Below are positions 60,335 to 64,000 of a stretch of DNA of 64,000 nt, piece by piece. Source of the DNA: Prochilodus magdalenae (lineage: Eukaryota > Chordata > Actinopteri > Characiformes > Prochilodontidae); contig JAMWET010000489.1 in the NCBI GenBank assembly GCA_024036415.1, positions 168,501 through 232,500 on the forward strand, given 5' to 3'. The notes below the pieces were generated by a model. The model was not told the origin of the DNA, searched no databases, and worked only from the letters and a program-made list of their open reading frames with translations. Position 1 is the first letter of the stretch. The number at the start of each line of letters is the position of its first letter. Both the position numbers and the translations under genes were made by a program.

Positions 60335-60575
60335 ACCCAGAGGCGCCGCTTGCCTCCAGGCAAGGCAGGGAGCTGCTTGGGACCCCAGGCCAGTGATGGG
60401 GGCCCCTGAGGGTATATTTATATTACTGAATTACAGGTTTTTAATGCTGTTTATATTTTTGTATTACAATAATAGTAATGTGATTTGATAATGGTGATGA
60501 GCGCTGTTTGGAGGGGCCCCTGTAAATTTTTGCCTAGGGCCCCAACAGACTCTAGAATCAACGCTGACAAACCTA
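60335..60575. repeat. dispersed repeat with GGGGCCCC words (unclassified)
   Basis: Has AGGCGCCGCTTGCCTCCAGG, TGGGGGCCCCTGAGGGTA, GGAGGGGCCCCTGTAAATTT and TTGCCTAGGGCCCCAACAGA. Similar blocks are common in fish genomes as I remember; ends and class are uncertain. Confidence 0.45.
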
Positions 60576-60755
60576 ATGTGAAATCCTGTATGCTGCTATG
60601 AATACGTCTTTTACAGATTTAAAATAAAAGCTAACAAAAAGCTAAAGCTAAAAAACTAAACTAAGACCTGAGATCTTAGAACATCTCAGAGCACAAATCT
60701 CTTGGGGTACCCAAACTTTTAAAATCACTCTAAAATTGAATGAAAAAAAAGACCT

Positions 60756-61330
60756 AAGGTCGATATTTAGATTAAGTCATTATTTTGAAATATGTAGTCA
60801 ATATTTAGACATAAGTCATGATTTTGAGATGCTAAGTCAACATTTAGATATAAAAAGTCATTTTTGTGAAATACTAAGTCAACATTTGGAAATAAGTCAT
60901 GATTTTGAGATGCTAAGTCAACATTTAGATATAAAAAGTCATTTTTGTGAAATACTAAGTCAACATTTGGACATAAGTCATGATTTTGAAATACTAAGTC
61001 AACATTTAGACACAATAAGTCATGATTTTGAGATGCTAAGTCAACATTTAGACATAAAAAGTCATTTTTGTGAAATACTAAGTCAACATTTGGACATAAG
61101 TCATGATTTTGAGATGCTAAGTCAACATTTAGATATAAAAAGTCATTTTTGTGAAATACTAAGTCAATATTTAGACATAATAAGTCATGATTTTGAGATG
61201 CTAAGTCAACATTTAGATATAAAAAGTCATTTTTGTGAAATACTAAGTCAACATTTAGACATAAGTCATGATTTTGAGATGCTAAGTCAATATCTTAGAT
61301 ACAGCAAGTCATTTTTCAGTCCATATTTAC
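60756..61330. repeat. 81-bp AT-rich tandem array (array 2)
   Basis: About seven units of 81 bases: AAGTCATGATTTTGAGATGC, TAAGTCAACATTTAGATATA, AAAAGTCATTTTTGTGAAAT, ACTAAGTCAACATTTGGACA. The period is a multiple of three, so a plus frame of 199 codons (60736-61335) reads repeats of SHDFEMLSQHLDIKSHFCEI. It ends with the same block as array 1 (AGTCATTTTTCAGTCCATAT). Confidence 0.95.
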
Positions 61331-62346
61331 AGTAAATAAGTTATTATTGTGAAATATTAAAACATTAAATATGAAATTTTAAAACATCAAATATGTACAC
61401 TATTTATAATACACTATTAATTGCTTAAAATTTTGACAGTTGCATCTACAGTTTTGTTTTTTGGAGATCGGAGCTCCTTCTACTCACTCAACTATTCAAG
61501 GTAACAGATGTGTTGTACCTTTTCACAAATGAAATACAAATATAAACCATATTTCGGTTTGATTGGTAGAAACATGAATGTATACTGCTAAACAGAAAGC
61601 TGCACATTTCAATAAGACCCATACACTGATTAGACCTCATTTGAATGTGCATATATTACAAGAGTTGCCCAGTCATCTTAGCTATTGCACAATACAATGA
61701 TTTTCTCATTTAAGTCCCATGTAGGTCAATCAGTTCCAATGCATTACATTAATCAATGTATAAGCATGTACAGTCTACAGCAGACACTGACAACCACGTG
61801 TCTATTCTTCAATGGGACACCGTCGGGTCATTTAGCTGAAGGCGGTGTTGCTGTATGTGCTGTGTTCACACACCCACCATGCCTGAAGGGTGATTCCTCG
61901 GGGGTATCCCCAATCCCCCTGAGCTTTATCAGCACATGCATTCTGGTCTATGTGCTCTGGGGCTTTCCGATGTACACCAGACTACGTCATAGCTCAGCAA
62001 CTGTACAGCAAGGCCTCTTATTAAGTGACCCGGCCACAGGCCATTCCCCGTTCACAATGGGAATAAAGCCTGCTTATAATTAGCCTGCTTTCATGAGCCT
62101 TTGTGATCATGCTGTATGGATGAAACTCACCAGTGTCCATGAACACCTTCAGGTTTCATGATTCATAGGGGGGAAGCCCTCAGTATCAGGTGAAATGGCC
62201 CCTGATAGTTACTTTTACACTGCTTAGTCAGTGATTCCACTGCAGATGGTGGAGGGCTAAGCACTACACGAATTTCAGCCTTAGCGCAAATGTAATCAGT
62301 CAACAAAGACAAGTTCAGCATTCGAGGTCTGCTTTGTTAGTGCACA
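61331..62346. other. downstream DNA without recognised gene
   Basis: The longest frame is 132 codons (61685-62083, plus), unrecognised. The part at 61780-62080 is less AT-rich than its surroundings. No exon structure seen. Confidence 0.45.
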
Positions 62347-63080
62347 AATAGCTGCACCCAGAAGGAACTTGCATGTGATGTAAACAAGGATGAGCCTTAT
62401 CACTGTACCTGACTAACCCTACAGCCACCATCACAGACGCCCAGCGAGCAGTGGTGTCCTCCATGAGTCATCCTGTCAGTGCAGCACCATCGGCAGACGG
62501 CTGCACCACGCAGGACTACATGCACACAGACCTTTACCACGACTGTCCTTAACACCACGTCACCGTCACCAAAGACTGCAGTGGTGTCGTACCAGACTGT
62601 CATGGAGGGACTCAGAATGGCAGCGGGTCATCTTCAGTGACGAGTCCCGCTTCAGTCTTGGTGGAGACGCCCAACGAATCCGTGTGTGGAGGCACCGTGG
62701 TCGGCACCAAGATCAACGGTTTGGTGTCACATGTCCAGAAGATCCTCCACACATCCTCCACCTCCACCCCTACCGCACCATCTGCAGGAACTGTGTGAGG
62801 ATGTTCAAGCTGCATGGGATGGATTATCACAGGACTCCATTAGGAACCTCTACAGCTCCATACCGAGACGTCTGGCGTGTTGGGTTAGCGAACACGGCGG
62901 CCCGACGCCATCCTGAGAGACAGACTTCTGTATGTGTAGCTCAATAAATATTGATCATATCAGTCTAAACTTATCATCACTTATTGATCCTGGTCACCTT
63001 TATCTTCCTTCCCAACAGCACCGCACTCCCACACCTCCTCCTGGGTGCAGCTGTTCTGTAGATGATGAGAGTATATATAA
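62347..63080 (+). mobile_element. Tc1-like deletion derivative (about 0.7 kb), best preserved copy
   Basis: Terminal inverted sequences AGCTGCACCCAGAAGGA (62350) and TCCTGGGTGCAGCT (63039) bracket remnants of a Tc1-like transposase: SSMSHPVS, LHAHRPLPRLSLTP, WCRTRLSWRDS, VIFSDESRFSL (first catalytic Asp), QRIRVWRHRGRHQDQRFGVT, then directly, in another frame, LQELCEDVQAAWDGLSQDS and IRNLYSSIPRRLACWVSEHG, the carboxy end. The stretch with the second Asp and the Glu is missing, so it cannot transpose by itself. Related copies are at 6517 and 53118. Confidence 0.88.
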
Positions 63081-63224
63081 ATGATGAAAGGTGTCTTTCA
63101 GGACCCTCAGGGAGGTGATGAGAGGAGAGAATGTTATTGCTTGAATGTTGCTCCTCGATGGCTAAAGAGTGCTAATGGTGATTCCTGAGGAGAAATAGTT
63201 CTCCACCTCAGTTGAGGCACGAAG

Positions 63225-63565
63225 GGTTAACGGCGGTTGCGTGCAGACATGGCTGTGCCCTCTTCATAATTGCCCTGCGTTGCCTGCAGGCGCTCGGCGG
63301 GCAGGTGTGAGATAGAGTGTCTGAGGACTCTGCACACATTCCAGCTCCTGGGCTCACAGAGCCTCCGCTCGGTCTGTGCCTGTCAGCTCTGGTGGAGTGA
63401 ATTACAGGGCAGAGCTGGAATTATATTTCATTTGAGGGGATTAGGCGATCATCAATTCATTGACAAAATTCCGCCCTTTCATCTTAAAGAGGATCCTTCC
63501 CGTAATTATTTCATTCTGCTGAATCGCTCGAGCTGGAATGTGACCCAGAACACACCCTGACGTTT
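63225..63565. promoter_or_regulatory. candidate conserved non-coding element
   Basis: About 340 bases of non-repetitive, balanced sequence with features typical of vertebrate developmental enhancers: GGAATTATATTTCATTTGAG, GGCGATCATCAATTCATTG, CCGTAATTATTTCATTCTGC (homeodomain-type TAATTA/ATCAAT words). The 96-codon frame (63270-63560) is not recognised. Conservation is a guess from texture. Confidence 0.3.
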
Positions 63566-64000
63566 CCGAAGGCTGCCGGCATGGAACCGGATGTCTGTCT
63601 GGATACTCTGTTAGACTGTAACACTGCAGTGATAGTTTACCCGGTATTCCCATAAATGGTAGTGTAGTCAATCAATCGAGACACGCCTGGTGTCTGAGGT
63701 TCATTCTTTAGTTCTGTATAGGGAGCTATGAGGCTAACAGAGCTAACACAGTATTGGGAGCTAATGGGCCAACAGTTAGCAAAGCGCTAACTGTAGTTTT
63801 GCTATACTGTTGTATAAAGGTGACATAATATAATCTGATTTTACCAATCAACCTGGCGAATGATGGTTTAGGCCTGCAGTTTAAATGATGCTGATTGGTG
63901 GGGTATAATTTTCTTAGCAGCATTAGCCTTGTATTTTGTAGCTCCAGTGGTAACTATAAAAAAGCCAAGCTGTGGATTCCACACAGGTATAAAACTGATT
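63566..64000. other. downstream DNA at window edge
   Basis: AT-rich, with repeated GAGCTAAC/GCTAACAG words near 63730-63800. No gene seen. Confidence 0.5.

Noticed and set aside
59881..60363. 160-codon minus-strand frame as an exon
   Set aside because: It resembles no known protein, has irregular composition and ends in repeat sequence.

Overview
This is a vertebrate genomic window, almost certainly from a teleost fish. The evidence is two recognisable animal genes with eukaryotic splice sites, about 60% AT non-coding DNA, fish-type SINEs, an L2/CR1-type non-LTR retrotransposon, many Tc1-like transposon fossils and long micro- and minisatellites. I cannot name the species.

Only two real genes are visible, and they are divergent. 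On the minus strand is the 5' end of a class IX unconventional myosin (myo9b). Its first coding exon, at 3519-4355, encodes a Ras-associating-like domain and the start of the motor including the P-loop. A very good splice donor at 36001/36000, inside a CpG-rich block, is the likely end of the non-coding first exon, which implies a first intron of about 31.6 kb. The rest of the myosin lies beyond position 1. On the plus strand is a complete single-exon sphingosine-1-phosphate receptor, best match S1PR4, at 56502-57671, with a polyadenylation signal at 58452.

Layout: 1-3518 is myo9b intron 2. 3519-4415 is myo9b exon 2. 4416-36000 is intron 1 with Tc1 fossils and a small fold-back element family. 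36001 to about 36440 is the first exon and promoter. 36440-56400 is a repeat-rich intergenic zone holding a 35-bp minisatellite, a 5'-truncated LINE with a long open reverse transcriptase frame, a second LINE fragment expanded into thirteen 92-bp tandem copies, several Tc1 fossils and a 2.3-kb 54-bp minisatellite. 56400-58480 is s1pr4. 58480-64000 is downstream DNA with two related 81-bp arrays, a Tc1 deletion derivative and two single-copy-looking GC-rich blocks that may be conserved regulatory elements.

The two genes have no obvious functional operon-like relation. Class IX myosins are motors carrying a RhoGAP tail, and S1P receptors signal through heterotrimeric G proteins. The most unusual structures are the LINE-derived 92-bp array, which is open in all three forward frames; the long frame-preserving minisatellite; and the complementary CA and GT tracts in the s1pr4 3' UTR. 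I did not see a convincing new multi-gene system. Most long open frames outside the two genes are by-products of tandem repeats.
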